Part shown: positions 45,536 to 54,690 of the stretch, piece after piece
Numbering within the stretch: the first letter of the stretch is position 1
How the letters are laid out: each line of letters opens with the position of its first letter
Origin: Ramlibacter monticola
Lineage (GTDB): Bacteria; Pseudomonadota; Gammaproteobacteria; Burkholderiales; Burkholderiaceae_C
Direction of reading: 5' to 3'
DNA length: 64,000 nt
NCBI RefSeq assembly: GCF_016722785.1
Contig: NZ_JAEQNE010000001.1
Coordinates: 248,001 to 312,000, forward strand
The notes under the pieces: model-generated
Told to the model about the DNA's origin: nothing
Database searches by the model: none
Seen by the model: only the letters and a program-made list of their open reading frames with translations
Translations under genes and position numbers: made by a program

Positions 45536-46603
45536 ATGTATCCCGACATCATTGCGCTGGGCATCCCGGTCATGATCGGCTGCGTGGTCGTGGAGTTCCT
45601 CCACGACCTGCGGCAGAAGGCGCGCAACTTCCGCCTCAACGCCACCGTCAGCAACATCAGCTGCGGCATCCTGGAACAGGCCACCGGCTTCATCTCGAAG
45701 GGGCTGTTCATCGCCCTGTACGGCTGGCTGTACGAGCACGGGCGGCAGGCCACGATCCAGGATGCGTGGTGGGTGTTCCTGCTGCTGATCGTGCTGGTGG
45801 ACCTGGTGTTCTACTTCTTCCACCGCTTCAGCCACCGCTGCGCCTTCCTCTGGGCGGGGCACATGGTGCACCACGAGGTGGAGGAGTTCAACCTGACGGT
45901 GGCGCTGCGGCGCTCGGTGATGCAGGAGTTCACCATCATCTGGGTCTACCTGCCGTTCGCGCTCCTCGGCTTCTCGCCCGGCGCGTTCTTCCTGGTGTTC
46001 GCGGCGCACAACCTCTACCAGTTCCTGATCCACACCTCGTACCTGCCCGAGTTCCGGATCTTCGGCCTGGTGTTCAACACGCCGCACCACCACGAGGTGC
46101 ACCACTGCCGCAACGCCTGCTACATCGACAAGAACTTCGCCGGCGTCTTCATCCTGTGGGACAAGCTGTTCGGCACCTTCACGCCGCAGACCGAGAAGCC
46201 GGTGTTCGGCGTCGCGCAGCTGACCACCACGCTGAACCCGGTCAAGGCGCAGGTCACCACGCTGGCGGCGGTGTTCGCGGAGGCCGGACGGCGGCACGGC
46301 TGGCGCGGGAAGTTGCAGGCGCTGTTCGGCCCGCCGGACTTCCTGGCCGCGCAGGGCCACGACGCCGTGCACCGGCCGAAGTTCGATCCGGCCATCGAGC
46401 GGGCGCAGTTCGGCCTGGCGATCTCGCTGTTCCTGCTGCTGGTGGTGGCCACCACGCTGTACCGCAACTACGAGAGCGCGTTCGACCTGGCCCAGAAGAT
46501 CGCGGTCCTCGGCGGGATCGCCGGCCTGCTGTTCATGATCGGCGACCTGCTCGACGCGCGCGGCCTGCCGCTGCTTGCGTGGACGCGCCGCCGGGGCGGG
46601 TGA
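45536..46603 (+). CDS. Sterol desaturase / fatty acid hydroxylase family membrane di-iron enzyme
   Basis: 355 residues, 14 bp after the megasynthase, with GGGAGG before the ATG. Several membrane helices, and the histidine clusters of the family: His96-xxx-His100 (FHRFSH), HMVHH at 109-113 and HHHEVHH at 184-190. Such enzymes hydroxylate or desaturate lipid chains using oxygen. An additional C-terminal pair of helices (about 290-340) lies beyond the core. In this operon the likely substrate is the acyl chain or aldehyde made by the megasynthase; this is inference. Confidence 0.92.
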   Translation: MYPDIIALGIPVMIGCVVVEFLHDLRQKARNFRLNATVSNISCGILEQATGFISKGLFIALYGWLYEHGRQATIQDAWWVFLLLIVLVDLVFYFFHRFSHRCAFLWAGHMVHHEVEEFNLTVALRRSVMQEFTIIWVYLPFALLGFSPGAFFLVFAAHNLYQFLIHTSYLPEFRIFGLVFNTPHHHEVHHCRNACYIDKNFAGVFILWDKLFGTFTPQTEKPVFGVAQLTTTLNPVKAQVTTLAAVFAEAGRRHGWRGKLQALFGPPDFLAAQGHDAVHRPKFDPAIERAQFGLAISLFLLLVVATTLYRNYESAFDLAQKIAVLGGIAGLLFMIGDLLDARGLPLLAWTRRRGG

Positions 46604-46607
46604 GGCC

Positions 46608-47075
46608 ATGGCGAACGCCGGCATCCTCGCCGCCGTGGCCGGCCTCGCCGCGGCCGCGCTGCTCGGCCTGCTGGCCGGCGCGCTGCTCGCCGAGGGCGCG
46701 CTGCTGGTCCCGTACTGGCGCACGCTCCCGCCCGAGCAGTTCTACGCCCTGCACCCGACCTGGGGGCCGCGCCTGTACCGCTTCTACGCGCCGCTCACCA
46801 TCGCCACGCCGCTCGCCGCGCTGCTCTCCGCGCTCGTCGCGGGTGTCGTCGGCGTCGGTGGCGGCCGCCTGCTGGCGGCCTGCGCGGCGGCCCTGCTCGC
46901 CCTGGCCCTGGTCGCCTGCTACGGCCTGTATTTCCGGCGCGCCAACGACGAATTCGCGCGCTGCGCGGTCCCGCCCGGCGAGCTCGCCGCCGCACTGGCG
47001 CGCTGGGCGGCCTGGCACCGCGCCCGCGTCGTGATCGCCATCCTGGCCTTTGCCTGCTCCCTCCTCGCCCTGTGA
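46608..47075 (+). CDS. Small integral membrane protein (possibly DUF1772/anthrone-oxygenase-like)
   Basis: 155 residues starting 4 bp after the desaturase-family stop. Four hydrophobic helices (about 5-28, 58-80, 83-105, 138-155) surround a loop with LVPYWRTLPPEQFYALHPTWGPRLYRFYAP. The topology and the aromatic loop recall DUF1772 proteins, some of which act as cofactor-free oxygenases. The similarity is weak by eye and the function is unknown. Its position makes it part of the pathway or its export machinery. Confidence 0.78.
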   Translation: MANAGILAAVAGLAAAALLGLLAGALLAEGALLVPYWRTLPPEQFYALHPTWGPRLYRFYAPLTIATPLAALLSALVAGVVGVGGGRLLAACAAALLALALVACYGLYFRRANDEFARCAVPPGELAAALARWAAWHRARVVIAILAFACSLLAL

Positions 47076-47082
47076 GGTTCCC

Positions 47083-50000
47083 ATGAAAACCTATGTCGAA
47101 TGGATCATCCGCCGCCGCTGGCTGGTCATCGCGCTGACGCTGCTCGTCACCGCGCTGGCCGGCTGGCAGGCGCAGCACCTGCGCATCGTGATCGACCCCA
47201 ACAAGATGCTCCCGCCCTCGCACCCCTACGTCGCGACCGGGCTGGAAGTCTCCAGGGTGTTCGGCTCGAAGTACATCGTCGTGATCGGCATTGCGCCGAA
47301 GTTCGGCGATGTCTACCAGCCCGCCGTGCTCGCGAAGGTGGACCGCATCAGCGAAGGCCTGCGGCAGGCGCCCGGCGTCATCAAGTCGAGCCTGATCAGC
47401 CTGAGCGCGCGGCGCGCCAAGAACATCGCCGCCAGTGCCGACGGACTGGACGTGCGGCCCCTGATGGACGACCGGCACAACGATGCCCGGGCGCTCGCCA
47501 GGCTGAAGCTCGCGATCGACGCCAACCCGGTGTACCAGGACACCCTGGTCGCCCGCGACGGCCGGGCCACCGCGATCATCGTGGAGTTCAAGGAAGACGA
47601 AGCCGGCTACCGCGGCATCCTGGCGCGCGTGCAGCCCCTCGTCGAGCGCGAGCGCGACGCCACGGTCGACATCCACGTCGGCGGCGCCCCCGCCTTCCTC
47701 GCCGCCATCGAGAACTACTCGGAGCGCATGGGCATCCTGCTGCCGGTGGCGATCCTGGTGCTCGCGCTGGTGCTGTTCGAGGCCTTCCGCTCGCGCCAGG
47801 GGCTCGTCCTGCCGCTGCTGACCGGCATCCTGGCCGTGGCCTGGGGCGTCGGCGTGATGGGCGCGGCGGGCATTCCGCTGGACGTGTTCAACGCCACCAC
47901 GCCGATCCTGATCCTCGCCGTGGCGACCGGCCATGCCGTGCAGATGCTCAAGCGCTACTACGACGAATACCACGCCCTGCGCGCCGGCGTGCTCGCGCCC
48001 GATCCGCACGAAGCCAACCGGCAGGCGGTGTCGCGCGCCGTGCAGCGCGTGGGCCCGGTCATGCTGGCCGCCGGCACGGTGGCCGCCCTCGGCTTCTTCT
48101 CGCTGGTGGTATTCGACGTCAGCACCGTGCGCACCTTCGGCATCTTCACCGGCATCGGCATCCTGGCCACCGTGCTGCTCGAGATGAGCTTCATCCCGGC
48201 GCTGCGCGCGGTGCTGGCGCCGCCGCGCGACGGCGACGGCCAGGACAGCCGCCGCTACGGGGTGTGGGACCGCACGACCTCCGCCATCGCCGATGTCGTG
48301 ACCGGGCCCAACCGCCGGGACGTCTATGCCGGCGCCGTGCTCTTCGCCGTGCTGTGCCTGGCCGGGATGGCGCAGGTGACGGTGGACAACTCGATGAAGA
48401 GCTACTTCTCGCCGCGCCTGGCGCTGATGCAGGACGACCAGGCGCTGAACCGGCACCTGGGCGGCACCAACACGATCTTCGTGCTGGTGAAGGGGGCTGC
48501 CGAGGACGCGATGAAGGAGCCGCGCAACCTGCTCGCGATCGACGAACTCCAGCACTTCATCGAACGCCAGCCGAACGTGGGCAAGACGGTCTCCATCGCC
48601 GACTTCGTCAAGCGCATGCACCAGGCCATGAACGGCGACGACCCGGCTTTCCACGTCGTGCCGGCCAGCCGCGAGCTGATCTCGCAGTACCTGCTGCTGT
48701 ACGCGATGTCCGGCGAACCGGGCGACTTCGACACCTATGTCGACTACGGCTACCGGCTCGCCAACGTGACCGTGTACCTGAAGTCGGACAGCAGCGCGGA
48801 GTTCCAGGCGCTGGCCGGGCGGATCGAGCGCTTTGCCGCCGCCCGCTTCGGCCCCGACGTCAAGGTTTCGATCGGCGGCGGCCTGGCCGAAGGCGCCGCG
48901 CTCAACGAGGTGATGGTGAAGGGCAAGATCCTCAACATCGTGCAGATCGCCGCGGTGGTCTTCGTGGTGGCCAGCCTGCTGTTCCGCTCGCTCGCCGCCG
49001 GGGCGCTGGTGCTGCTGCCGCTGGCGATGGCGGTGATCGCGACCTTCGGCCTGATCGGCTGGGCCGGCATCCCGCTCAACGTCTCGACCTCGCTGATCTC
49101 CGCGATGGCGGTGGGCATAGGCGCCGACTACGCGATCTACCTGATCTACCGCATCCGCGAAGAGCTGGCCACAGGCAGCCAGCCCGCCGCGGCCGTGCGC
49201 CGCGTGCTCGCCACCGCGGGCAAGGCGGTCCTGCTCGTCGCGCTCGCGGTGTCGGCCGGCTACGGCGTGCTGCTGCTGTCGATCGGATTCCACATCCACC
49301 AATGGCTCGCGCTGCTGATCGCGGCCGCCATGCTGGTCAGCGCCGTCGCCGCGCTGCTGCTGATCCCCGCCCTCGTGCTCACCCTGCGTCCTCGCTTCAT
49401 CTTCGGAGAACCTGCCATGAAATCCATCCGTCCCGTCGCCACCACCGTCACCGGCCTGGCCCTTGCGACCGCCCTCGCCGTGCTGTCCACCGATTCGCGC
49501 GCCAGCGTGGAAGTGCAGCAGGTGATGGAGAAGAACGCCACCGTGTTCAAGGTCGCCGACTCGGTGCAGGACGCCACCTTCACGCTGGTCAACAAGGACG
49601 GCCAGGAGCGCGTGCGCAGGACCGCCAGCGCCACCAAGCTGCAGGCGAACGGCGTCGACAACATGCGGCTCACGCGCTTCACCGCGCCGGCCGACGTGAA
49701 GGACACCGTGACCCTGATGATCGAGAACTCCGCCAAGGACGACGACATCTGGGTCTACCTGCCGGCCCTGAAGAAGGTGCGCCGGCTGGTGGCGAGCAAC
49801 AAGAAGGACAGCTTCGTCGGCACCGACTTCTCCTACGCCGACGTGATCGGCTACAAGGTCTCGGAGTGGAACTACAAGCTGCTGCGCGAGGACACGCTGG
49901 ACGGGCAGCCGGTCTACGTGGTCGAGGCGCTGCCCAGGAGCGCTTCGGTGCGGTCCGACACCGGCTACGGGCGGCGCACCGACTGGATCCGCAAGGACAA

Positions 50001-50232
50001 CCTGATGACGGTGAAGTCCGAGCTGCTCGATACCGCCGAACAGCCGCTGAAGACCATCGTCTTCAGCGACCTGCGCCTGGTGGACGCCGGGCGCGGCAAG
50101 TGGCAGGCGATGCAGATGGAGGCCAGCAACGTCCAGACGGGGCATCGCACGACCATCCGCATCGACAACTTCAAGGCCAACCAGAACGTGAAGGACGAGC
50201 TCTTCACGCCCCGCTACATGGAGAGCCAGTGA
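47083..50232 (+). CDS. MMPL/RND-family transporter fused to a LolA-like lipoprotein-sorting domain
   Basis: 1049 residues in one uninterrupted frame. Residues 1-778 are a complete RND/MMPL permease: helix at 10-28, a first periplasmic domain, five helices (about 218-385), a second helix and periplasmic domain, and a final helical block ending VSAVAALLLIPALVLTLRP. Residues 779-1049 equal an outer membrane lipoprotein-sorting protein of full length, including what looks like its own signal peptide (MKSIRPVATTVTGLALATAL). There is no stop between them. GGAGA stands 7 bases before the internal ATG at 49417, so a separate LolA-like product may also be made. The pair probably lifts a lipid from the inner membrane and chaperones it through the periplasm. 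Confidence 0.9.
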   Translation: MKTYVEWIIRRRWLVIALTLLVTALAGWQAQHLRIVIDPNKMLPPSHPYVATGLEVSRVFGSKYIVVIGIAPKFGDVYQPAVLAKVDRISEGLRQAPGVIKSSLISLSARRAKNIAASADGLDVRPLMDDRHNDARALARLKLAIDANPVYQDTLVARDGRATAIIVEFKEDEAGYRGILARVQPLVERERDATVDIHVGGAPAFLAAIENYSERMGILLPVAILVLALVLFEAFRSRQGLVLPLLTGILAVAWGVGVMGAAGIPLDVFNATTPILILAVATGHAVQMLKRYYDEYHALRAGVLAPDPHEANRQAVSRAVQRVGPVMLAAGTVAALGFFSLVVFDVSTVRTFGIFTGIGILATVLLEMSFIPALRAVLAPPRDGDGQDSRRYGVWDRTTSAIADVVTGPNRRDVYAGAVLFAVLCLAGMAQVTVDNSMKSYFSPRLALMQDDQALNRHLGGTNTIFVLVKGAAEDAMKEPRNLLAIDELQHFIERQPNVGKTVSIADFVKRMHQAMNGDDPAFHVVPASRELISQYLLLYAMSGEPGDFDTYVDYGYRLANVTVYLKSDSSAEFQALAGRIERFAAARFGPDVKVSIGGGLAEGAALNEVMVKGKILNIVQIAAVVFVVASLLFRSLAAGALVLLPLAMAVIATFGLIGWAGIPLNVSTSLISAMAVGIGADYAIYLIYRIREELATGSQPAAAVRRVLATAGKAVLLVALAVSAGYGVLLLSIGFHIHQWLALLIAAAMLVSAVAALLLIPALVLTLRPRFIFGEPAMKSIRPVATTVTGLALATALAVLSTDSRASVEVQQVMEKNATVFKVADSVQDATFTLVNKDGQERVRRTASATKLQANGVDNMRLTRFTAPADVKDTVTLMIENSAKDDDIWVYLPALKKVRRLVASNKKDSFVGTDFSYADVIGYKVSEWNYKLLREDTLDGQPVYVVEALPRSASVRSDTGYGRRTDWIRKDNLMTVKSELLDTAEQPLKTIVFSDLRLVDAGRGKWQAMQMEASNVQTGHRTTIRIDNFKANQNVKDELFTPRYMESQ
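49405..49419 (+). promoter_or_regulatory. Internal ribosome site and ATG for the LolA-like part
   Basis: GGAGAACCTGCCATG within the RND-LolA gene has a good Shine-Dalgarno and spacing, directly before a stretch encoding a signal peptide. This is what an ordinary gene start would look like, except that the upstream frame reads through it. Confidence 0.6.
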
Positions 50233-51497
50233 AACGGGTCCCGGTGCTGCTCGCGGCGATCGCCGCCGCCAGCCTCGTCGCCGCGTCCGCCCGCGCAGCG
50301 GGCGAGGCGGACGACAAGGCGACGCAAGGCGGCTGGCGCGAAGCCCTGAACGCGAGCGGCTCCCTCCGCGGCGCGTACTGGAGCTCGACGCGCGATCTCG
50401 ACGACGAGCAGCACATTCCCAGCGCCTCGGCCTGGCTGAAGGTCGCGCCGCGCTTCGGCAAGGCAGCGTCGGCCCACATCGAAGGCTGGGTGCGCAGGGA
50501 TGGGGACAAGAGCCAATCGCAGATGCGCGAGGCCTACCTGGACCTGCGGCAAGGCCCCGTGGACCTGCGCCTGGGGCAGCAGATCATCGCCTGGGGGCGC
50601 GCCGACGAACTGAACCCCACCGACAATCTCACGCCGCGCGACTACACGCTGCTGGTGCCCGAGGCCAGCGACCAGCGCTTCGGCACGGTCGGGGCGCGGG
50701 CGGTCTGGCACCTGGGCGATTACGCGCTCACCGGTGCCTGGCTGCCGCGCTTCCGCTCCAACATCTTCCCGATCGGCACCACGCCCGGCGTGACCGTGAC
50801 GCGGGAGGCGCCGCACGACGCCGGCGCGGCGCTGAAGTTCGAGCGCACGGGCCGCGGCGTCGAGTGGTCCGTCTCGTACTACGACGGGCTGGACCCGAAC
50901 CCGGACCTGGTGTTCGCCGGGGCCGGGCCGGGCGGGCTGCAGCTGGCCTTGCGCAACCACCCGATCCGCGTGCTGGGCGCCGACGTGGCCGGCGTGCTCG
51001 GTCGCTATGGGCTGCGCGCCGAGGCCGCCTACACCTGGACGAGCCACGACGAGGGACCGAACGCACTGGTCAAGAAACCCTTCTTCTACGGCGTGGCCGG
51101 CGCCGACCGCACCTTCGACAACGGCACCTACGTGAACCTGCAGTACTACCTGCGCCACATCGCAGGCTTCAGCGATCCGAACGCCATCGCCGATCCGCTG
51201 CAGCGCGCGATTGCGCTGCAGAGCGCGCTGATCTCCAACCAGCGGGACGCCACCGAGCACGGGATCAGCCTGCGCGTGTCGCACCGCTGGTTGAACGACA
51301 CGCTGGAGGTCGAACTGCTGGGCGTGATCTCGCTCACCCGCGGCGACAACGCCTGGCGCCCCAAGCTCACCTATGCCCTCAGCGATTCGCTGAAGCTCAC
51401 CGTCGGCGCCGACCTGTTTCGCGGCGGCCGCGATACCTACTTCGGCCGGCTACGCGACAACTCGCTCGCGTATGCGGAGCTGAAGTACGCGTTCTGA
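50229..51497 (+). CDS. Outer-membrane beta-barrel protein (DUF1302-like)
   Basis: 422 residues from a GTG that overlaps the preceding stop (GTGA). A signal peptide ends ARAAG. The body is rich in alternating strands with aromatic girdle residues (LKVAPRFGKAASAHIEGWVRR, LDLRLGQQIIAWGRADELNPTDNL) and ends in YAELKYAF with a C-terminal Phe, the outer-membrane barrel signal. GRADELNPTDNLTPRDY is characteristic of DUF1302 proteins, which often accompany RND and LolA-like genes. It would form the outer-membrane step of the export route. Confidence 0.9.
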   Translation: MKRVPVLLAAIAAASLVAASARAAGEADDKATQGGWREALNASGSLRGAYWSSTRDLDDEQHIPSASAWLKVAPRFGKAASAHIEGWVRRDGDKSQSQMREAYLDLRQGPVDLRLGQQIIAWGRADELNPTDNLTPRDYTLLVPEASDQRFGTVGARAVWHLGDYALTGAWLPRFRSNIFPIGTTPGVTVTREAPHDAGAALKFERTGRGVEWSVSYYDGLDPNPDLVFAGAGPGGLQLALRNHPIRVLGADVAGVLGRYGLRAEAAYTWTSHDEGPNALVKKPFFYGVAGADRTFDNGTYVNLQYYLRHIAGFSDPNAIADPLQRAIALQSALISNQRDATEHGISLRVSHRWLNDTLEVELLGVISLTRGDNAWRPKLTYALSDSLKLTVGADLFRGGRDTYFGRLRDNSLAYAELKYAF

Positions 51498-51543
51498 ACG
51501 CCCCAACGATCCCCTCCCCGCCCCCCGCGCCCTGGAGCCTCCC

Positions 51544-52362
51544 ATGAACACCCGAGTCGATCCCCTGCAGGTCCACCTGTTCTGCCTCGACGCCTTGCGC
51601 GCGCAGGCGGGCGCCGTGAGCAGCGCCGAAGAGGAACTGCTGGACGTGGCCGGCGTCCGCTCGCCCGGCCGGCGCGCCGAGATCGTGTACGGGCGTGCCG
51701 CGCTGCGCGGCCTGCTGGCGAAGGTCACGGGCGCCCGGCCCGACGAGCTGCGGCTGCGGCGCGACGACCGCGGCAAGCCTTCCGCCGTGCTGGCCAGCGG
51801 CCAGCCCGTGCAGGCCTTCAACGTCTCCCATTCCAATGGCGTGCTGGCCATCGCCATCGGGCCGGACGCGCCCGCCGTCGGTGTCGACGTCGAAGGCCCG
51901 GCGCCGGGCCTGGCCCCCGACGTGGAGGCGCTGGCGCGCAGCCACTTTTCTCCCGCCGAACGCGCCGAGGTGCTGGGGGCCGCCGCCAACGAGCGCATGC
52001 GGGTCTTCATGCGGGTGTGGACGCTGAAGGAGGCGGTGCTCAAGACCACGGGCGACGGCCTGGCCCACCCGTTGCGGACGGTGGAAGTGAGTGGAGCCCG
52101 CGGCACCCTGCATTGCCAGCTGGGCGCCCAGCGCCTGCCGATCTATGCCCGCCACCTCCGCCTGGCCCCGGCCTGGCACCTGGCGGTGGCCCGCTACGGC
52201 GAGCTGCCGCCCGTGACGCTGCACTGGATGACGGCGCTGCCGGCGCTGGGGCCGAGCTCGCATGCGCACGCCGACGACCATGCCTGTCCCTCCTGCAGGC
52301 CGGTCGCGACGGCGGTGGCGGCGCGGGAAGCGGGTGCGGCGATGGAAGCGGCCTGCGCCTGA
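51544..52362 (+). CDS. 4'-phosphopantetheinyl transferase (Sfp type)
   Basis: 272 residues, GGAG before the ATG. Family motifs: FNVSHSNGVLAIAI, GVDVE at 113-117 with the magnesium-binding Asp115 and Glu117, and WTLKEAVLK at 159-167. It converts apo carrier domains to holo form; the two carriers of the megasynthase are the obvious clients. It closes the operon. The C-terminal 25-30 residues are an odd His/Cys tail (SSHAHADDHACPSC) not needed for the fold. Confidence 0.93.
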   Translation: MNTRVDPLQVHLFCLDALRAQAGAVSSAEEELLDVAGVRSPGRRAEIVYGRAALRGLLAKVTGARPDELRLRRDDRGKPSAVLASGQPVQAFNVSHSNGVLAIAIGPDAPAVGVDVEGPAPGLAPDVEALARSHFSPAERAEVLGAAANERMRVFMRVWTLKEAVLKTTGDGLAHPLRTVEVSGARGTLHCQLGAQRLPIYARHLRLAPAWHLAVARYGELPPVTLHWMTALPALGPSSHAHADDHACPSCRPVATAVAAREAGAAMEAACA

Positions 52363-52532
52363 GCGGGGCGCCTGCGGCCCGGCGGGGCGGCGACGCGAAG
52401 CCCGGCCGTTCGCACGAAGATCCAGTCGAGTTCGGCATCTTGACGCCCGGGCCGCGCGCCGACAGACTCCACCCGCTTTGCGGCCGCAGAGCCGGGAGGG
52501 GGAAGAACGCCAATGAACAGGAGACACGGTTC

Positions 52533-53150
52533 ATGAAAACTTCCCTCGTGCTGGTTTCGTCCCTTGCCGCGCTCTGCGCCGCCATCCTCTCCGGATGCGG
52601 CGGGGCCTCGGCGCAGAACACCACGTTCACCCTGGCGAGTCCCGACCTCGCCTCGGGCACCTTTGCCAACAAGTTCATCCTGAACGGGTTCGGCTGTACG
52701 GGCGAGAACGTCTCGCCCGAACTCCGATGGGTCTTCCCGCCCGACGGGACCCGCTCGTTCTCCGTGCAGGTGCTCGATCTCGATGCGCCCACCGGGAGCG
52801 GGTTCTGGCACTGGGCCGTCTACAACATCCCGGCGAGCGCCACCGGCCTCGCCCAGGGGGCCGGCAACTCTCCCGCGACCCTGCCCGCCCCCGCCCATGG
52901 CGGGACCACCGACTTCCTCGATACCGGGGTGACGGGCGGGAACGGAAACTATGGCGGACCCTGCCCGCCGGCCGGCGATCCCCCGCATCGCTACGTCTTC
53001 ACCGTGTACGCGCTGTCGGCGGAGGACGTGGAAGTCGCGGCACAGATCCCACCGACCGGCACCGCTGCGCTCCACAGCTTCGCGATGAACAAGGCGCTGG
53101 GGCCCGTCCTGCTTGGAAAGGCGAGTTTCACCGCGACGTTCGCGCGCTGA
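52533..53150 (+). CDS. YbhB/YbcL-family (PEBP-like) lipoprotein
   Basis: 205 residues with AGGAG upstream. The N-terminus is a lipoprotein signal with lipobox LSGC, acylated Cys22. The PEBP fold shows SPDLASGTF, ENVSPELRW, LDLDAPTGSGFWHWAVYNIP and a C-terminal PPHRYVFTVYAL. Bacterial YbhB-type proteins are of uncertain function, named for similarity to Raf kinase inhibitor. It lies 170 bp past the PPTase and may not belong to that operon. Confidence 0.88.
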   Translation: MKTSLVLVSSLAALCAAILSGCGGASAQNTTFTLASPDLASGTFANKFILNGFGCTGENVSPELRWVFPPDGTRSFSVQVLDLDAPTGSGFWHWAVYNIPASATGLAQGAGNSPATLPAPAHGGTTDFLDTGVTGGNGNYGGPCPPAGDPPHRYVFTVYALSAEDVEVAAQIPPTGTAALHSFAMNKALGPVLLGKASFTATFAR

Positions 53151-53233
53151 GCCGGCCGCGGCCCGCCTTCCGGCGATCGTCGATCAGCCGCGCAAGGCGG
53201 GCGGCGTGATGGGGATGCGTGTCCTTTGGATTG

Positions 53234-53500
53234 TCAGTGGCGTTGCAGTTGCGCCCATCCGGACAGGCTCGTGCCGCAGTTCTGGCAAACCGCGAGGAAC
53301 CGGTCGGTCCGTTCACCGCAGTGCGTGCACTTGCGAGTGGTCTTTCGAACCACGATGTTCCCGGCGACCCCGAACAGCAGGCCGACGACCAGCATCACCT
53401 TGGCGAGGTGCCCGTACCAGGGTCCCGTGATCGCGAAGCCCGCGAAGACGGCCGCGACCAGGATGCAGACCCACGCCAATCCATAGAGAACGAATCGCAT
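53234..53500 (-). CDS. Small membrane protein with zinc-ribbon tail
   Basis: 88 residues. Two membrane helices (about 4-25 and 32-51) are followed by a zinc ribbon formed by Cys58/Cys61 (CTHC) and Cys72/Cys75 (CQNC). No further domain. Likely an inner-membrane protein with a cytosolic zinc knuckle; function unknown. It stands alone between the YbhB-type gene and the dioxygenase. Confidence 0.75.
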   Translation of the reverse strand: MRFVLYGLAWVCILVAAVFAGFAITGPWYGHLAKVMLVVGLLFGVAGNIVVRKTTRKCTHCGERTDRFLAVCQNCGTSLSGWAQLQRH

Positions 53501-53668
53501 GATGGGAATCGATCCTAGTCCCGCGGTGCGTTCATGTCCTGGAACGAAAGTGCTGAATCGATTGCCGTTTGTGCGCGTTCTTCTGCGCCGGCGGTCGTGA
53601 ACTTGCGACTTGTGTATCCGTGCGAACCCTGAGGCCGCAGCGGATCCTGATCCAGGTCAAGCTCGCCG

Positions 53669-53707
53669 CCCTCCCCCCCGCAACAGGGGGGATGCCGATG
53701 GGGGGGC
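53669..53707. repeat. Degenerate C-run/G-run palindrome
   Basis: CCCTCCCCCCC, then CAACA, then GGGGGGATGCCGATGGGGGGG. It resembles the elements at 5983 and in aceF but is imperfect, and it lies 35 bases upstream of the dioxygenase gene. Confidence 0.4.
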
Positions 53708-53741
53708 CTTCCTACGCTGGAGGTCCACAAGGAGATAACGC

Positions 53742-54662
53742 ATGGCCTTCACCCCGTCCGCCGTCGCCCCCCAAGGCCCGGCGATCATCGATGCCCGCTC
53801 CCGACTGCAATCCCTGCGCGTGGAGCCCCTCACCTGCGCGATCGGCGCGGAGATCGGCAACGTGAACCTCGGCGTCGCGTCGCGCGACCCGGACCTGCTC
53901 ACCGAACTGCACCAGCTGCTGCTGCGGCACAAGGTCCTGTTCTTCCGCGACCAGGACATCACGCGCGCGGAACACGTCGCCTTCGCCAGGCACTTCGGCC
54001 CGCTGGAGGACCACCCGGTCGCCGGCAGCGACCCCGACCATCCCGGCCTCGTCCGGATCTACAAGTCGCCCGAGGTCCCGAACGACCGCTACGAGAACGC
54101 CTGGCATGCGGATGCCACCTGGCGCGAGAAGCCGCCCATGGGCTGCGTGCTGCGCTGCGTCGAGGCCCCCCCGGTGGGCGGCGACACGACATGGGCCAAC
54201 ATGGTCCTGGCCTACGAGAAGCTGCCGGAACCCATCAAGCAGCAGATCCTGCCGCTGCGCGCGCGCCACAGCATCGAGGCGACCTTCGGCGCGGCCATGC
54301 CGATCGAGAAGCGGCTGGCCCTGAAGGCGCAATACCCGGATCCCGAGCATCCCGTCGTGCGCACGCATCCCGAAACGGGCGAGAAGGTCCTGTTCGTCAA
54401 CCCCTTCACCACCCACTTCACCAACTTCCACAACGCGCAGAACGTGCGCTATGGCCAGGACTACGCGCCGGGCGCCGCCCAGCTGCTGCAGTACCTGGTC
54501 TCGCAGGCTCAGGTGCCCGAATACCAGGTGCGCTTCCGCTGGCGCCCGAACAGCATGGCCATGTGGGACAACCGCTCGACCCAGCACTACGCGGTGATGG
54601 ACTACCCGCCTTGCCACCGGAAGATGGAACGCGCCGGGATCATCGGCGACAAGCCCTTCTGA
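53742..54662 (+). CDS. TauD/TfdA-family Fe(II)/2-oxoglutarate dioxygenase
   Basis: 306 residues with a textbook ribosome site (AAGGAG, 7 bases before ATG). Metal ligands His122-x-Asp124 (WHADATW) and distal His282 (STQHYAVMDY), with the 2-oxoglutarate Arg in HRKMERAG. These enzymes hydroxylate substrates such as taurine, alkylsulfates or aryloxy-acids, releasing the side group. It is 28 bp upstream of a BKACE-family gene, so the two probably act on one catabolic substrate, not identified. Confidence 0.92.
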   Translation: MAFTPSAVAPQGPAIIDARSRLQSLRVEPLTCAIGAEIGNVNLGVASRDPDLLTELHQLLLRHKVLFFRDQDITRAEHVAFARHFGPLEDHPVAGSDPDHPGLVRIYKSPEVPNDRYENAWHADATWREKPPMGCVLRCVEAPPVGGDTTWANMVLAYEKLPEPIKQQILPLRARHSIEATFGAAMPIEKRLALKAQYPDPEHPVVRTHPETGEKVLFVNPFTTHFTNFHNAQNVRYGQDYAPGAAQLLQYLVSQAQVPEYQVRFRWRPNSMAMWDNRSTQHYAVMDYPPCHRKMERAGIIGDKPF

Positions 54663-54690
54663 CCCACCTCCCCTTGCACCAGGACACACC

